The notes: generated by a model from the sequence alone, not told the origin. Positions 17,589 to 26,647 are shown, counted from the first letter of the stretch. The stretch: 64,000 nucleotides of DNA from Thiorhodococcus minor (GCF_010820565.1 NZ_JAAIJQ010000009.1:34860-98859); one strand, 5' to 3'. Program-made: numbers and translations.

Positions 17589-19349
17589 ATGAGTCTACCA
17601 ACACGCCATTTCGACGCCCTGATCATCGGTGCCGGCGGGGCCGGACTGAATGCGGCGCTGCAGCTCGCGAGCGCGGATCTGCGGGTCGCCGTGGTCTCCA
17701 AGGTCTTCCCGACGCGCTCCCATACGGTCGCCGCCCAGGGCGGTGTGAATGCCGCGCTCGCCAATGTGCTGCCAGACTCCTGGCATTGGCACATGTTCGA
17801 CACCGTCAAGGGCTCGGACTACCTCGGCGACCAGGACGCCATCGAGTTCATGTGCCGCGAGGCCATCCCGACGGTCTACGAGCTGGAGCACGCCGGCGTG
17901 CCCTTCTCGCGGCTCGACAACGGCAAGATCTACCAGCGCGCCTTCGGCGGGCAGAGCCAGAACTTCGGCGGCGATCAGGCCGCGCGCACCTGCGCCGCGG
18001 CGGACCGCACCGGCCATGCCATCCTGCACACCCTCTATCAGCAGAACATCCGTGCCCGCACGCACTTCTTCGACGAGTTCTTCGCCGTCGACCTGGTGCG
18101 CGATGCCGACGGCATCTGCTCCGGCGCATTGGTGCTGGAGATCGAGACCGGCGAGCCTCTGCTGATCGAGGCCAAGGCGACCCTGCTGGCCACGGGCGGC
18201 TGCGGCCAGGTGTTCCGCACCACGTCCAACGCCCACATCAACACGGGCGACGGTGCCGCCATGGCGCTGCGCGCCGGCATCCCGCTGATGGACATGGAGT
18301 TCTTCCAGTTCCACCCGACCGGCATCGCCGGCAAGGGCATGCTCATCACCGAGGGCGTGCGCGGCGAGGGCGGCTATCTCATCAACAAGGACGGCGAGCG
18401 CTTCATGGAGCGCTATGCCCCGCGCGCCAAGGACCTGGCCAGTCGCGACGTGGTCTCGCGCGCCATCGTCACCGAGGTGAAGGAAGGCCGCGGCTGCGGC
18501 GAGAATGGCGACTATGTGATGCTCAAGGTCGATCACCTCGGCGAGGCGGTCATCTCCAAGCGCCTGCCGGGCATCCGCGAGTCGAGCAAGGTCTTCGCGG
18601 GCGTGGATCCGGTCGTCGAGCCCATTCCCGTCTTCCCGACCGCGCACTACGCCATGGGCGGCATTCCCACCGACCGCTTCGGCCGTGTCGCCGTCCCGGC
18701 CGGCAAGGGGGAAGAGGTCGTCGTCGGCCTCTATGCGGCGGGCGAGTGCGCCTGTGCCTCGGTCCATGGCGCCAACCGGCTTGGCGGCAACTCCCTGCTG
18801 GACATCCTGGTCTTCGGGCGTCTGGCCGGGAAGGACATCATCGACTTCGTCCGCGAGAACCCCTACAGGCGTGCGGCCGATTCGGAGAGCCTCGACACGG
18901 CCATGTCCCGTCTCGCGCGCTGGGATCAGAAGGGCGACGGCATCTCGGTTCAGGAGATGCGCGCCGAGGTGCGCAAGTGCATGGAGGACCATGCCGGCGT
19001 CTTCCGCACCGAGGAGATCATGCAGGAGGGCTACAAGAAGCTCTGCGAGCTGCGCGAGCGCATGCCGGAGGTGCGGCTCCGCGATCACTCCAGGGTGTTC
19101 AACACCGCACGCGTCGAGGCCCTGGAGCTGGAGAACCTGATGGACGTGGGCATGTCCATCGCCGTGTCCGCGCTGCATCGGCAAGAGAGCCGCGGAGCAC
19201 ACTCGCGGCCGGATCATCCGGAGCGGAACGACCAGGCCTGGCTCAAGCACAGCCTCTATTCCATGGAAGGCGATCGCATGGACTACAAGCCCGTGCGCAC
19301 CAAGCCCTTGACCGTTGAGTCCTTCCCGCCGAAGGAGCGTGTGTACTAA
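17589..19349 (+). CDS. sdhA: Succinate dehydrogenase flavoprotein subunit
   Basis: The 586-residue catalytic subunit oxidises succinate to fumarate and carries covalent FAD. The dinucleotide motif [12 protein letters not shown] is near the N-terminus, the FAD-linking His is in SHTVAAQGG, and the substrate/active-site segments [14 protein letters not shown] and [12 protein letters not shown] are all intact. Length equals E. coli SdhA (588). Its last base overlaps the sdhB ATG (TAATG), which ensures equal translation. In a phototroph this enzyme works in the citric acid cycle and can run in either direction. Confidence 0.96.
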   Translation: MSLPTRHFDALIIGAGGAGLNAALQLASADLRVAVVSKVFPTRSHTVAAQGGVNAALANVLPDSWHWHMFDTVKGSDYLGDQDAIEFMCREAIPTVYELEHAGVPFSRLDNGKIYQRAFGGQSQNFGGDQAARTCAAADRTGHAILHTLYQQNIRARTHFFDEFFAVDLVRDADGICSGALVLEIETGEPLLIEAKATLLATGGCGQVFRTTSNAHINTGDGAAMALRAGIPLMDMEFFQFHPTGIAGKGMLITEGVRGEGGYLINKDGERFMERYAPRAKDLASRDVVSRAIVTEVKEGRGCGENGDYVMLKVDHLGEAVISKRLPGIRESSKVFAGVDPVVEPIPVFPTAHYAMGGIPTDRFGRVAVPAGKGEEVVVGLYAAGECACASVHGANRLGGNSLLDILVFGRLAGKDIIDFVRENPYRRAADSESLDTAMSRLARWDQKGDGISVQEMRAEVRKCMEDHAGVFRTEEIMQEGYKKLCELRERMPEVRLRDHSRVFNTARVEALELENLMDVGMSIAVSALHRQESRGAHSRPDHPERNDQAWLKHSLYSMEGDRMDYKPVRTKPLTVESFPPKERVY

Positions 19350-20041
19350 TGAAGATCAGTGTTTATCGCTTCAATCCGGAGACGGACAAGAAGCCGCGGA
19401 TGCAGGACTACGAGATCCGCACCTTCCAGGGCATGATGCTGCGTGACGCCTTGCTGGAGGTGAAGGAGCAGGACGAGACCTTCAGCTTCCGCCACTCCTG
19501 TGGCGAGGGCGTCTGCGGCTCGGACGGCGTCAACGCCAACGGGCGCAATGTGCTCTCCTGTGTCACGCCGGTCGCCGAGCTCAAGACGCCGATCGCGGTC
19601 CGTCCGCTGCCGGGGCGTCCGGTCATTCGCGATCTGGTCGTCGACATGACGCAGTTCTACGAGCAGTACCGCGCGGTCAAGCCCTACCTGGTGCGCAAGG
19701 ATCCGCTGCCGGAGCAGGAGATCCTGCAATCGCCGGCCGACCGCGACAAGCTGGACGGGCTCTACGAGTGCATCCTCTGCGGCTGCTGCTCCACGTCCTG
19801 TCCGTCCTTCTGGTGGAACCCGGACAAGTTCCACGGTCCCGCGGCACTGCTGCAGTCCTGGCGCTTCCTGGCCGATACCCGCGACCAGGCGACCGAGGAG
19901 CGGCTGGATGCCTTGGAGGGTCCCTACAAGCTGTTCCGCTGCCACAGCATCATGAACTGCGTCGAGGTCTGTCCCAAGGGGCTCAACCCCACCCGGGCCA
20001 TCGGTCACATCAAGGAGCTGATGCTCGACAAGGGCCTCTGA
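19349..20041 (+). CDS. sdhB: Succinate dehydrogenase iron-sulfur subunit
   Basis: A 230-residue electron-transfer subunit between the flavin and the quinone site. All three cluster motifs are present: CGEGVCGSDGVNANGRNVLSC for 2Fe-2S, CILCGCCSTSC for 4Fe-4S, and CHSIMNCVEVCPKGLNP for 3Fe-4S. The 2Fe-2S motif keeps Asp in the position where bacterial SdhB often replaces Cys. Start ATG 19349 overlaps sdhA by one base. The stop at 20041 is directly followed by the sdhE start codon. Confidence 0.96.
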   Translation: MKISVYRFNPETDKKPRMQDYEIRTFQGMMLRDALLEVKEQDETFSFRHSCGEGVCGSDGVNANGRNVLSCVTPVAELKTPIAVRPLPGRPVIRDLVVDMTQFYEQYRAVKPYLVRKDPLPEQEILQSPADRDKLDGLYECILCGCCSTSCPSFWWNPDKFHGPAALLQSWRFLADTRDQATEERLDALEGPYKLFRCHSIMNCVEVCPKGLNPTRAIGHIKELMLDKGL

Positions 20042-20317
20042 GTGACCCAGACCACCATGGATGATGATGAGCAGCTCCGGCGTCTGCGCTGGCAATGCCG
20101 GCGCGGCATGCTGGAGCTGGATCACCTCTTCAGCCGCTTTCTCGAGCTGGGCTATGCGGACCTGACGCCGGCCGATCGTCTGCTCTTCACGGAGCTGCTG
20201 CGCGAGCAGGATCAGGATCTGCACAACTTGCTGATCTCGCGCTCCGAGCTGCCCGAGGCCAGGTACCGCGAGCTGATCGAGCAGATTCGCGCGGTGGCCT
20301 CGGAGTCGGGCGGCTAG
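20042..20317 (+). CDS. sdhE: Succinate dehydrogenase assembly factor SdhE
   Basis: A 91-residue cytoplasmic factor that promotes covalent flavinylation of SdhA. The diagnostic RGMLELD (RGxxE) motif lies in RRGMLELDHLFSRF, and the all-helical C-terminus fits the family (E. coli SdhE 88). I annotate GTG 20042, which abuts the sdhB stop; ATG 20057 (MDDDEQL) is a credible alternative and would give 86 residues. Location immediately after sdhB and before ygfX strengthens the call. Confidence 0.92.
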   Translation: MTQTTMDDDEQLRRLRWQCRRGMLELDHLFSRFLELGYADLTPADRLLFTELLREQDQDLHNLLISRSELPEARYRELIEQIRAVASESGG

Positions 20318-20326
20318 CCGCCGGCC

Positions 20327-20785
20327 ATGGGCTCGCACCAGGACTGGCCGCCACTCGTCATCCGACCCAGGCTCTCGCGTCACTTGGCGCTCTTTGTCGC
20401 CGCGACTCACCTCTTGGCCTTGCTGTCCGTCTGGACGCTCCCGCTTGGAATCTACCGTCTGCCCTTGGGGCTGCTGGTACTGGCGAGCTTCGGCCTCGTC
20501 CTCTATGCGCAGATCCTGCGGCGGGCACCCTGGTCCATTCGGGCCGCGGTTTGGCAGCCGGACGGCGACTGGCGCCTGGTTCTGCATTCGGGGCGGACGC
20601 TGACCGTCGCGCTGACCTCCGCCACCTTCGTCTCAGTACCCTTGGTCATCCTGAATTTCAGGCTGGGCCGCTGGCGTCGCTATGCGCTGCCCATTGCCCG
20701 CGATGCGCTCGACTCGGAGCAGCTCAGGCGCCTGAGACAGCGGCTGCGGTTGCAGGGCGTCACCAAGGCCGATGCGCTCGGCTGA
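20327..20785 (+). CDS. YgfX-like membrane protein (CptA family)
   Basis: A 152-residue protein with two adjacent N-terminal membrane helices (around residues 20-60) and a basic cytoplasmic part rich in Arg/Leu (FRLGRWRRYALPIARDAL, then LRRLRQRLR). This layout and the position directly after sdhE match YgfX, the inner-membrane partner encoded with SdhE in E. coli, once described as a toxin-antitoxin pair (CptAB) that affects MreB/FtsZ. That role is disputed. Sequence resemblance of this family is low, so the call rests on topology plus synteny. It is the last gene of the sdh operon. Confidence 0.75.
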   Translation: MGSHQDWPPLVIRPRLSRHLALFVAATHLLALLSVWTLPLGIYRLPLGLLVLASFGLVLYAQILRRAPWSIRAAVWQPDGDWRLVLHSGRTLTVALTSATFVSVPLVILNFRLGRWRRYALPIARDALDSEQLRRLRQRLRLQGVTKADALG

Positions 20786-20830
20786 ATCGAATACAATGCC
20801 CCGACTTTTGTTAGCGGGAGAAGAGGGGCA

Positions 20831-21841
20831 ATGCGAGCTCTGGTGACGGGCGGCGCCGGCTATATCGGCAGCCATATCTGCGTGGAGCTCTTGCATGCGG
20901 GCATGCAAGTTGTCGTCGTCGATAGCCTCGCGACCAGCACTGAGGATTCGCTGCACCACATCCGCGGCATCACGGGAAAGAGCCTCGGCTTCATTCAAGC
21001 CGATGTTCGAGACCGCTATGCCCTCGAGGAGATCTTCTCGCAGGGCTCCTTCGATGCGGTCGTGCACTGCGCCGGCCTCAAGTCAGTGGATGCGTCGGTG
21101 AGCAGTCCACTGGATGACTACCAGAACACTGTGACAGGGACGCTGACGCTCTGTCAGGCGATGGCCGCAGCCGAGGTCAAGACGCTGGTTTTCACCGCGT
21201 CGGCCGCGGCCTATGGCGAGCCCGCCTCCGTGCCAGTCCGTGAAGATGCCCGGCTTCAGGCCGCGAACCCCTGCGGTCGCGCCAAGGGCTTTGTCGAGGA
21301 CGTATTGCGAGATCTGCATGCGTCCGATCCGAGCTGGAGGATCGGCCTGATGCGCTGCTTCAATGCGACTGGTGCGCATCCGAGCGGTTGTATCGGAGAA
21401 GATGCGCGGGAATCTGCGACGAGCTTGCTGTCGGTCATGGGGCAAGTCGCGCTGGGCAAACTGCCCAGCCTGTCCGTCTTCGGCAACGACTACCCGACCC
21501 CTGATGGCACAGGCGTGCGCGACTACATCCACGTGGTCGATCTGGCGCGAGGGCACCTGGCCGCGCTGCGGCGCCTGCAGGATTCCCCCGGCGTCCTGAC
21601 CTGCAATCTGGGCACTGGCAGGGGCTATAGCGTGCTGGAGATGGTCGCCGCCTTCGAGGCCGCCAGCGGCAAGCCGGTGCCCTACGAGATCGCCGCGCGC
21701 CGCCCGGGTGACATCGCGACCTGCTACGCGGATCCGACTCTGGCGCGCGAGGAGCTTGGCTGGCAGGCCGAGCACGGCATCCAAGAGATGGTCGCGGATG
21801 CCTGGCGCTGGCAGTCCGCCAATCCCAACGGCTACGACTAG
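20831..21841 (+). CDS. galE: UDP-glucose 4-epimerase-like protein with Tyr-to-Cys change
   Basis: A 336-residue extended short-chain dehydrogenase matching GalE over its full length (E. coli 338). The NAD site GGAGYIGSH and the ribose-binding Asp (VDSL) are intact, as are the serine region FTASAAAYGEP, RCFNATGAHPSG, and PDGTGVRDYIHVVDLARGH. The catalytic YxxxK motif, normally PYGRSK-like, reads NPCGRAK: the codon is TGC, so the general base tyrosine is cysteine while the lysine remains. In characterised enzymes loss of this tyrosine nearly abolishes epimerisation. The gene may therefore be impaired, altered in reaction, or carry a sequencing error of one base. It converges with, and overlaps by 4 bp, the sensor kinase gene. 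Confidence 0.85.
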   Translation: MRALVTGGAGYIGSHICVELLHAGMQVVVVDSLATSTEDSLHHIRGITGKSLGFIQADVRDRYALEEIFSQGSFDAVVHCAGLKSVDASVSSPLDDYQNTVTGTLTLCQAMAAAEVKTLVFTASAAAYGEPASVPVREDARLQAANPCGRAKGFVEDVLRDLHASDPSWRIGLMRCFNATGAHPSGCIGEDARESATSLLSVMGQVALGKLPSLSVFGNDYPTPDGTGVRDYIHVVDLARGHLAALRRLQDSPGVLTCNLGTGRGYSVLEMVAAFEAASGKPVPYEIAARRPGDIATCYADPTLAREELGWQAEHGIQEMVADAWRWQSANPNGYD

Positions 21842-23178
21842 CGCGGCAGGGTCAGCCTGACGCGGGCGCCGCCAAGCGCGCTTCGGTCGATCTCCAGACG
21901 TCCTCCATAGGCCGTGCAGATCTCGCGGACGATCGCGAGCCCGATCCCATGGCCTGGCGTCGACTCGTCCGCACGCGCGCCGCGCTCGAGCAGCCGCGCA
22001 ACCTGGTCTTCCGGGATCCCAGGCCCGTCGTCCTCGATGCAGAGCGTCCAACTCGATTGCTCCTCGGCGCTCCGAAGGTGGATCTGACCGCGGCACCACT
22101 TGAAGGCGTTCTCCAGCAGATTGCCGAGCATCTCCATGAGGTCGCCTTCCACCCCACGAAAGAGCAGTCGCGCGTCGATCTCTGCCGCCACCGAGACCGC
22201 CTTGTCCCGATGCACCTTCTCGAGGGCGGCGATCAGGCGTCCGGAAGCCTCGCCGACGCGGACGGGCGGCGCCAGGGCGACGGTGCTCTGGGCACCGGCG
22301 CGGGCGCGCTGCAGTTGGTAGTCGACGATATGCTGCATGCGCCTGAGCTGCTCTTGGATCGCAGCCTCGGTCGATGCCGGCAGCTTGCCCTCTTCGAGCG
22401 TGCCCCGCACCAGGGCGAGCGGCGTCTTGAGGCTGTGGGCCAGGTCGCCGAGCGTGTTGTCCAGTCGGCGCTGTCTGGCGCGCTCGTGGGCGAGCAGCGC
22501 ATTCAGGTTGTCGGTCAGGGTCTGGATCTCGTGCGGGTAGCGTCCGAGGATCTGGGACTGTCGGCCCGACTCGATGATTCGCAGTTCCTTCGCCAGGTGC
22601 CGCAAGGGCTTGAGTCCCCAGCGCAGCACCAAGACCAGGCCGACGAGCATGAGCAGGCTCATGGCCCCGAGCCAGGTCGCGAGGCTGGTGCGGAAGCGCG
22701 CGACCTCGCGCTCGGCCGCCGTGCTCTCCTCGGCGACGACGAAGCTGTAGTCCTGGGGAACGGCCCCGGTCGCCCAGGTGACGCCGAAGGCGAGCACCAG
22801 GTAATCCGTGCCGTCGGGCGAGGTCCGGCGCTCGAAACGCCGCTGGCCGGGCGCTAGCGGCAGGGGTGTCGGCGTCTCGAGGCCGAGCGCCGAGGGCGAG
22901 CGCCACACGGGATCGCCGAGCGCGCTCAGCACCTCGGCATAGAGCCCCGAGCTTGGCAGCGTCAGGCGCGGCTCCGCGAGCGCGTTAGGAAAGACCAGAC
23001 CACCCTGGCCTTCCTCGCCGACGGCCATGAGCAGGAAGATCTGCGCTTGAAGCCGCTCCTCGCGCGCCGCAATCACGGCCTCGCGCACGGCCCGCTCCAG
23101 GGCGAGGGCGGTCAGCAGGACGAAGAGGGTCAGCACCGCGGCGGCCGAGAGCAGCACGCGCGCGCGCAGCGATCTCAT
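21838..23178 (-). CDS. Sensor histidine kinase, PhoQ-like
   Basis: A 446-residue inner-membrane kinase that pairs with the response regulator encoded just upstream on the same strand. It has an N-terminal helix (VLLSAAAVLTLFVLLTALAL), a periplasmic domain of about 135 residues, a second helix near residue 170-190, HAMP, and the catalytic core. The phosphorylated His is in LGDLAHSLKTPLALVRG; N, G1 and G2 boxes are ENAFKWC, DDGPGIPEDQV and GHGIGLAIV. The H-box AHSLKTPL and GHGIGLAI are PhoQ-like. The acidic cluster expected for a Mg2+-sensing PhoQ is not obvious in the sensor, so the signal is unknown. The start overlaps the regulator stop by 4 bp. Confidence 0.88.
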   Translation of the reverse strand: MRSLRARVLLSAAAVLTLFVLLTALALERAVREAVIAAREERLQAQIFLLMAVGEEGQGGLVFPNALAEPRLTLPSSGLYAEVLSALGDPVWRSPSALGLETPTPLPLAPGQRRFERRTSPDGTDYLVLAFGVTWATGAVPQDYSFVVAEESTAAEREVARFRTSLATWLGAMSLLMLVGLVLVLRWGLKPLRHLAKELRIIESGRQSQILGRYPHEIQTLTDNLNALLAHERARQRRLDNTLGDLAHSLKTPLALVRGTLEEGKLPASTEAAIQEQLRRMQHIVDYQLQRARAGAQSTVALAPPVRVGEASGRLIAALEKVHRDKAVSVAAEIDARLLFRGVEGDLMEMLGNLLENAFKWCRGQIHLRSAEEQSSWTLCIEDDGPGIPEDQVARLLERGARADESTPGHGIGLAIVREICTAYGGRLEIDRSALGGARVRLTLPR

Positions 23179-23873
23179 TTGCCGGTGCCGTCGCCGGACT
23201 CTGAGCCAAGGCTCAATCTGTACCCGCGGCCGCGCAGCGTCTCGATCGGGCTCAGCTCCCCCTTGGGGTCGAGCTTGCGCCTCAGGCGACCGACCAAGAC
23301 CTCGATGACATTGCTCTCCCGATCCTCGTCGTGAGGATAGAGGTGGTCGGCCAGCGCCTGCTTGGACAGCACCTTGCCACCACTGGTCGCGAGCTGCTCG
23401 ATGAGGCGGTACTCGTAGGCCGTCAGCTCGATCTCCCGCTCATCGACCCAGACCTGCTCGGTGTTGAGATCGATGCGCAGCGGGCCGACACGCAGCTCGC
23501 GCGAGGCGGTGCCGGCAGCGCGCCGCGTCAAGGCCCGCAGCCGCGCGATCAGCTCCTCTTGGTGAAAGGGCTTGACGAGATAGTCGTCGGCTCCGGCCTC
23601 CAGGCCCTCCACCTTGTCTTGCCAGCGGTCCCGCGCGGTGAGAATGAGGATCGGCAGCAGACTCTGCTGGGCACGCAGCCGGCGGATGATCTCCAGACCC
23701 GACATGCCCGGCAGCCCAAGATCGACCACGGCCGCGTCGAAGGCGTACTCGGTGGCCAGATAGAGGCCCTCGGGGCCGTCGCCCGTGCCCTCCGCGCGCC
23801 AGCCAGTCGCGACAAAGCGGTCTAGTATCTGGCGGCGCAGCTCAGGCTCGTCTTCGATGATCAGGACGTTCAT
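23175..23873 (-). CDS. Response regulator, OmpR/PhoP family
   Basis: A 232-residue regulator with an N-terminal receiver domain (acidic pair in IIEDEPEL, phosphoacceptor Asp in AAVVDLGLPGMSG, switch Thr/Lys in ILTARD and VKPFHQEEL) and a C-terminal winged-helix DNA-binding domain (LTAYEYRLIEQL, VEVLVGRLRRKLD, ETLRGRGYRL). It belongs to the PhoP subgroup by its overall sequence and by coupling with the PhoQ-like kinase downstream. A PepSY-domain secreted protein is encoded 358 bp upstream in the same direction, a frequent arrangement for this type of system. Confidence 0.92.
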   Translation of the reverse strand: MNVLIIEDEPELRRQILDRFVATGWRAEGTGDGPEGLYLATEYAFDAAVVDLGLPGMSGLEIIRRLRAQQSLLPILILTARDRWQDKVEGLEAGADDYLVKPFHQEELIARLRALTRRAAGTASRELRVGPLRIDLNTEQVWVDEREIELTAYEYRLIEQLATSGGKVLSKQALADHLYPHDEDRESNVIEVLVGRLRRKLDPKGELSPIETLRGRGYRLSLGSESGDGTGK

Positions 23874-23890
23874 GCTAGATCGGATGATTG

Positions 23891-23919
23891 GAACCGCAAA
23901 GACGCGAAGGACGCGAAGA
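23891..23919. repeat. Dispersed GAACCGCAAAG-type repeat, single arm
   Basis: GAACCGCAAAGACGCGAAGG followed by ACGCGAAG is a purine-rich unit with internal 8-9 bp periodicity. Relatives are found in this window at 32000, 32450-32579 and 39523-39657. It lies between the response regulator and the PepSY gene. Such units are common in environmental gammaproteobacterial spacers; function is unknown. Confidence 0.5.
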
Positions 23920-24101
23920 GAGAAGAGGGCTCGCCTTGTGTGGGCTCTTCATTCTGGTTGTGACGGCCGCGCTCTCCGCGGCTCGAGTGCGTCTTCCGAG
24001 CGCGTCGAAAGAGACCGCGAGAGGCGCAGGGGCCAGCGGGGTGGACGAGCGAGCGCGACTGTGAGAGTCATCCAAGCGCACCGCGAAGATCGCAGATTGG
24101 T

Positions 24102-24185
24102 GTAGGTTGGGCCGAGGCAGGAGGCCCAACAATCAAAGCGTTAGGCTAGCCGCCATGTTGGGCTTCGTACCTCAGCCCAACCTAC
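24102..24185. repeat. GTAGGTTGGGC inverted repeat (REP-like)
   Basis: GTAGGTTGGGC...GGCCCAACA at 24102-24131 and its complement at 24156-24185 match at about 26 of 30 positions around a 24-bp spacer. Each arm is itself partly self-complementary (TTGGGC/GCCCAA). The GTAG head before a hairpin is the feature recognised by RAYT transposases. A related half-unit, GGGGTGGACGAGC, lies at 24039-24051. Confidence 0.6.
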
Positions 24186-24231
24186 GCAGAATTTCTTCAC
24201 AGTCTCGAGCGCCAAGTCCACCGAATTCCGC

Positions 24232-24465
24232 TCAGTTGCTCGGGACGAAGACGAAGCGCACCTTGCCCTCAGGCGTCAGAACCTTTACCTGGAAGCCGCC
24301 ATCCGCGGGCTTCACCGCCAGCACCCGCCCGCCGCCGGTCTGTTGGCGAGCGATCTCGCTCGCCTCGGCCGCGGTGCGCGCGCCGCTGAGCGCCATCGGC
24401 GGGAAGCTGGCGCCAAGCAGTGCGAGGGCCATGCAAACGACCTTGGTGATCTTCGAGATACGCAT
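24232..24465 (-). CDS. Small secreted PepSY-like protein
   Basis: A 77-residue protein with a Sec signal peptide (MRISKITKVVCMALALLGASF, cleavage near ALSGA) and a mature part of about 50 residues. That part reads like a single PepSY unit: an amphipathic helix AAEASEIARQQTGG followed by strands GRVLAVKPADGGFQVKVLTPEGKVRFVFV. Proteins like this are commonly encoded next to PhoPQ-type systems, as here, and are thought to be periplasmic inhibitors or signal modulators. The gene lies upstream of the regulator in the same direction but separated by 358 bp of repeats, so it probably has its own promoter. Confidence 0.75.
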   Translation of the reverse strand: MRISKITKVVCMALALLGASFPPMALSGARTAAEASEIARQQTGGGRVLAVKPADGGFQVKVLTPEGKVRFVFVPSN

Positions 24466-24622
24466 GGTGACAATGGCTCTGCGAGGTCAGAAAGACAGCC
24501 GGAATCTAGCACATTCCCGCGGCTTGGCGCTTGTGGGAGCCGCGGCTGGGGCGCACTGGGCGCAGCGCGTCAGGGCTGGTGGCGGCTGACGACTGCGCTC
24601 GGTGCGTCTTGGTGGCGCTGCC

Positions 24623-24973
24623 TCAGCGATAGATGATGGTCAGGCCATTGCCCAGATCGAGGCGCGCCGGCGGGGCGCGATGCACGAAGCGAAGGGGGCG
24701 GTGCGGTGCATCGACGTAGATCTTGGAGCGTCCCTTATGATGCTTGCCGTGCCCATGGCGCCACTTGTTACGTCGATGGCTCCACTTGTCGGACCCATGG
24801 TGGTGACGGTTCGCGTGCTTCGGCGGCGGCGTCCAATGCGCTTCTTGGGCGTCATGCCAGCGATCCAAGCGCCCGTGAGCCGAGGCGACAGCCGGCAGCA
24901 TGAGCGCAGTGGCGAGGGTGGCGACGGACATCAGGGTCAATAGACCTGTGGTCTTCGGGCATGGTGTCTTCAC
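24623..24973 (-). CDS. His-rich secreted protein, unknown function
   Basis: A 116-residue protein with a signal peptide ending at VASAHG. The mature chain is full of His, Lys, Arg and Trp (KHANRHHHGSDKWSHRRNKW, then RHGHGKHHKG) and ends with a strand-forming segment LDLGNGLTIIYR. There is no known domain I can name. The His clusters could bind metal such as Cu, Zn or Ni. It is located behind the PepSY/two-component cluster in the same direction and may belong to the same stress regulon, but nothing in the sequence proves that. The reading frame has a normal start at 24973 and consistent codon use, so I consider it real. Confidence 0.6.
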   Translation of the reverse strand: MKTPCPKTTGLLTLMSVATLATALMLPAVASAHGRLDRWHDAQEAHWTPPPKHANRHHHGSDKWSHRRNKWRHGHGKHHKGRSKIYVDAPHRPLRFVHRAPPARLDLGNGLTIIYR

Positions 24974-25061
24974 AGTACGATCTCCTCTCGTTGAGAGACG
25001 GGACGCTGGTCTTCCCGTCTTGGAGGAGATCCTACCTAGGGCATCCTGAATGCCTGCTGAA

Positions 25062-26423
25062 TCAGCGCCGCGTCAGCAGAATCAGGTCGTCGCCGCGTTG
25101 GATGCGCAGGCTGTAGAGACGCTTCGACTTGCGCAGCACGCTTGCGATATCCCGCAGACCGCCGATCCGCTGACCGTTGACCTGGATGATACGGTCGCCT
25201 TCGCGCAGACCCGCGTGCCAGGCCGGGCTGTCGGCCTTCACCGTGCCGACCGGAACGGCCGGGATGTTGTCCTGGAGATTGAGCTCGCCCAGCACGGCGC
25301 CTTCGAGGCTGGGGGCGATCCGCTCACCTGGGAGGAAGTCTGCGTAGGGGTCCGCAACCCGACCCTCCAGTCGGCGCAGGCGGCCCTTGCGGATCAGCTC
25401 CAGGTCGACCCTTTCACCGACGCGCAAGAGTCCGAACTGGTTGCGCAGGTCGGTCGCGCCGCGCACCGGCTTGCCGTTCAATGCCCGGATCACGTCACCT
25501 GTCTTGATACCGGCCTCGTGCGCCGCCGAGCCGTCCTCGACGGAGGTCACCAAGGCGCCATCGCCATCGGGTACCTCCAGGGCGCTGGCCAGCTCGCCGG
25601 TGAGATCCTGCACACTGACACCGAAGAGCCCGCGCCTGACCGTGCCGAACTCGACGAGCTGCTCCATGATGGCGCGGGTCATGTTCACGGGAATGGCGAA
25701 TCCGATGCCGATGTTGCCGCCGCCGGGTGCGAGGATGGCCGTATTCATTCCAACCAGCTCGCCCCGTAAGTTCACCAAGGGGCCGCCGGAGTTGCCCGGG
25801 TTGATGGAGGCGTCCGTCTGAATGAAATTCTCGTAGCCCTCGATCCCGAGACCTGTGCGGCCCAGACCGCTCACGATTCCGGAGGTTACCGTTTGCTTGA
25901 GCCCGAAGGGGTTGCCGATGGCGACGACGAAGTCGCCGACCCGCAGCTGATCCGAGTCGGCGAGCGGCAGGGCGCCCAGCCCCTCGGCGGGGATGCGCAG
26001 AACGGCGACATCCGTCTCCGGATCAGAGCCGATGAGTGTCGCCTCTAGGGTTCGGCCATCGTGAAGGGTCACGCGGATCTCGTCCGCCTTGGCGATGACG
26101 TGGTGATTGGAGAGCACCAGCCCGCGCTTGGCGTCGACGATGATGCCGGAGCCGAGGCTGTTGCCCTCTCGGCGCTGACGCTGCTGAGGAATATCGAAGA
26201 AGTGCCGAAAGAAGGGATCCCGCAGCAGTGGATGGTCCGCGGCCTCGATCCGGGTCACGGTCGAGATGTTCACGACCGCCGGCACGACGCGCTCCAGCAT
26301 GGGGGCCAGGGTCGGCAGCGGCTGACCCTCGACCGCCGCAGGGAGTCCGGCCTGGGCTTGGGCGATGCCCGAGAGCAAGAGCAGGATGCAGCCAAGTCTG
26401 CGTAAGGCTTCGTGGAAATTCAT
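25062..26423 (-). CDS. Periplasmic serine protease, DegQ/DegP (HtrA) family
   Basis: A 453-residue Do-type protease-chaperone that degrades or refolds damaged envelope proteins. The order is signal peptide (LLLLSGIAQAQA), trypsin-like domain with catalytic His in LSNHHVIA, Asp in DPETDVAVLRI and Ser in NPGNSGGPLVN, then two PDZ domains ending LRIQRGDDLILLTRR. Length is close to E. coli DegQ (455), and the LA loop is short, as in DegQ rather than DegP. I set the start at ATG 26423, which gives a normal signal peptide; a TTG at 26456 adds 11 residues. No strong ribosome site is visible. The small heat shock protein gene lies upstream on the same strand behind its own terminator. Confidence 0.9.
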   Translation of the reverse strand: MNFHEALRRLGCILLLLSGIAQAQAGLPAAVEGQPLPTLAPMLERVVPAVVNISTVTRIEAADHPLLRDPFFRHFFDIPQQRQRREGNSLGSGIIVDAKRGLVLSNHHVIAKADEIRVTLHDGRTLEATLIGSDPETDVAVLRIPAEGLGALPLADSDQLRVGDFVVAIGNPFGLKQTVTSGIVSGLGRTGLGIEGYENFIQTDASINPGNSGGPLVNLRGELVGMNTAILAPGGGNIGIGFAIPVNMTRAIMEQLVEFGTVRRGLFGVSVQDLTGELASALEVPDGDGALVTSVEDGSAAHEAGIKTGDVIRALNGKPVRGATDLRNQFGLLRVGERVDLELIRKGRLRRLEGRVADPYADFLPGERIAPSLEGAVLGELNLQDNIPAVPVGTVKADSPAWHAGLREGDRIIQVNGQRIGGLRDIASVLRKSKRLYSLRIQRGDDLILLTRR

Positions 26424-26502
26424 GGCATGGGCGCGGGTTGCTGTCGATGGGTGCAAAACTTAATCGCCTCGGGGGCAAGGCGCAATGAGGTCGGGGCACA
26501 CG

Positions 26503-26527
26503 AAAAAGCCGGGCAGATGCCCGGCTT
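26503..26527 (-). terminator. Intrinsic terminator after the hsp20 gene
   Basis: On the minus strand AGCCGGGC-ATCT-GCCCGGCT is followed by TTTTTC, a standard rho-independent terminator with eight perfect stem pairs. It ends the small heat shock transcript and separates it from the DegQ gene 80 bp further on. Confidence 0.8.
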
Positions 26528-26647
26528 GTCGTGAGGTCGACCACGCTGAATCGCGCGAGACTAGCCCGACACATCCTGCTGATGTCGCGCTTCCGGCATG
26601 GATGCCGTCGACACCAGCGGCAGGCGGGCTTGCCTTTGGGCTAAGGA

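Noticed and set aside
17595..19250. A 551-codon open frame on the minus strand opposite sdhA
   Set aside because: It mirrors codon positions of a strongly conserved gene in high-GC DNA, is Ala/Gly/His/Arg-rich, has no domain and no ribosome site.
21083..22906. A 607-codon minus-strand frame across galE and the kinase gene
   Set aside because: Crosses two real genes, one of them out of frame on the same strand; Arg/Pro/Ala-rich noise.
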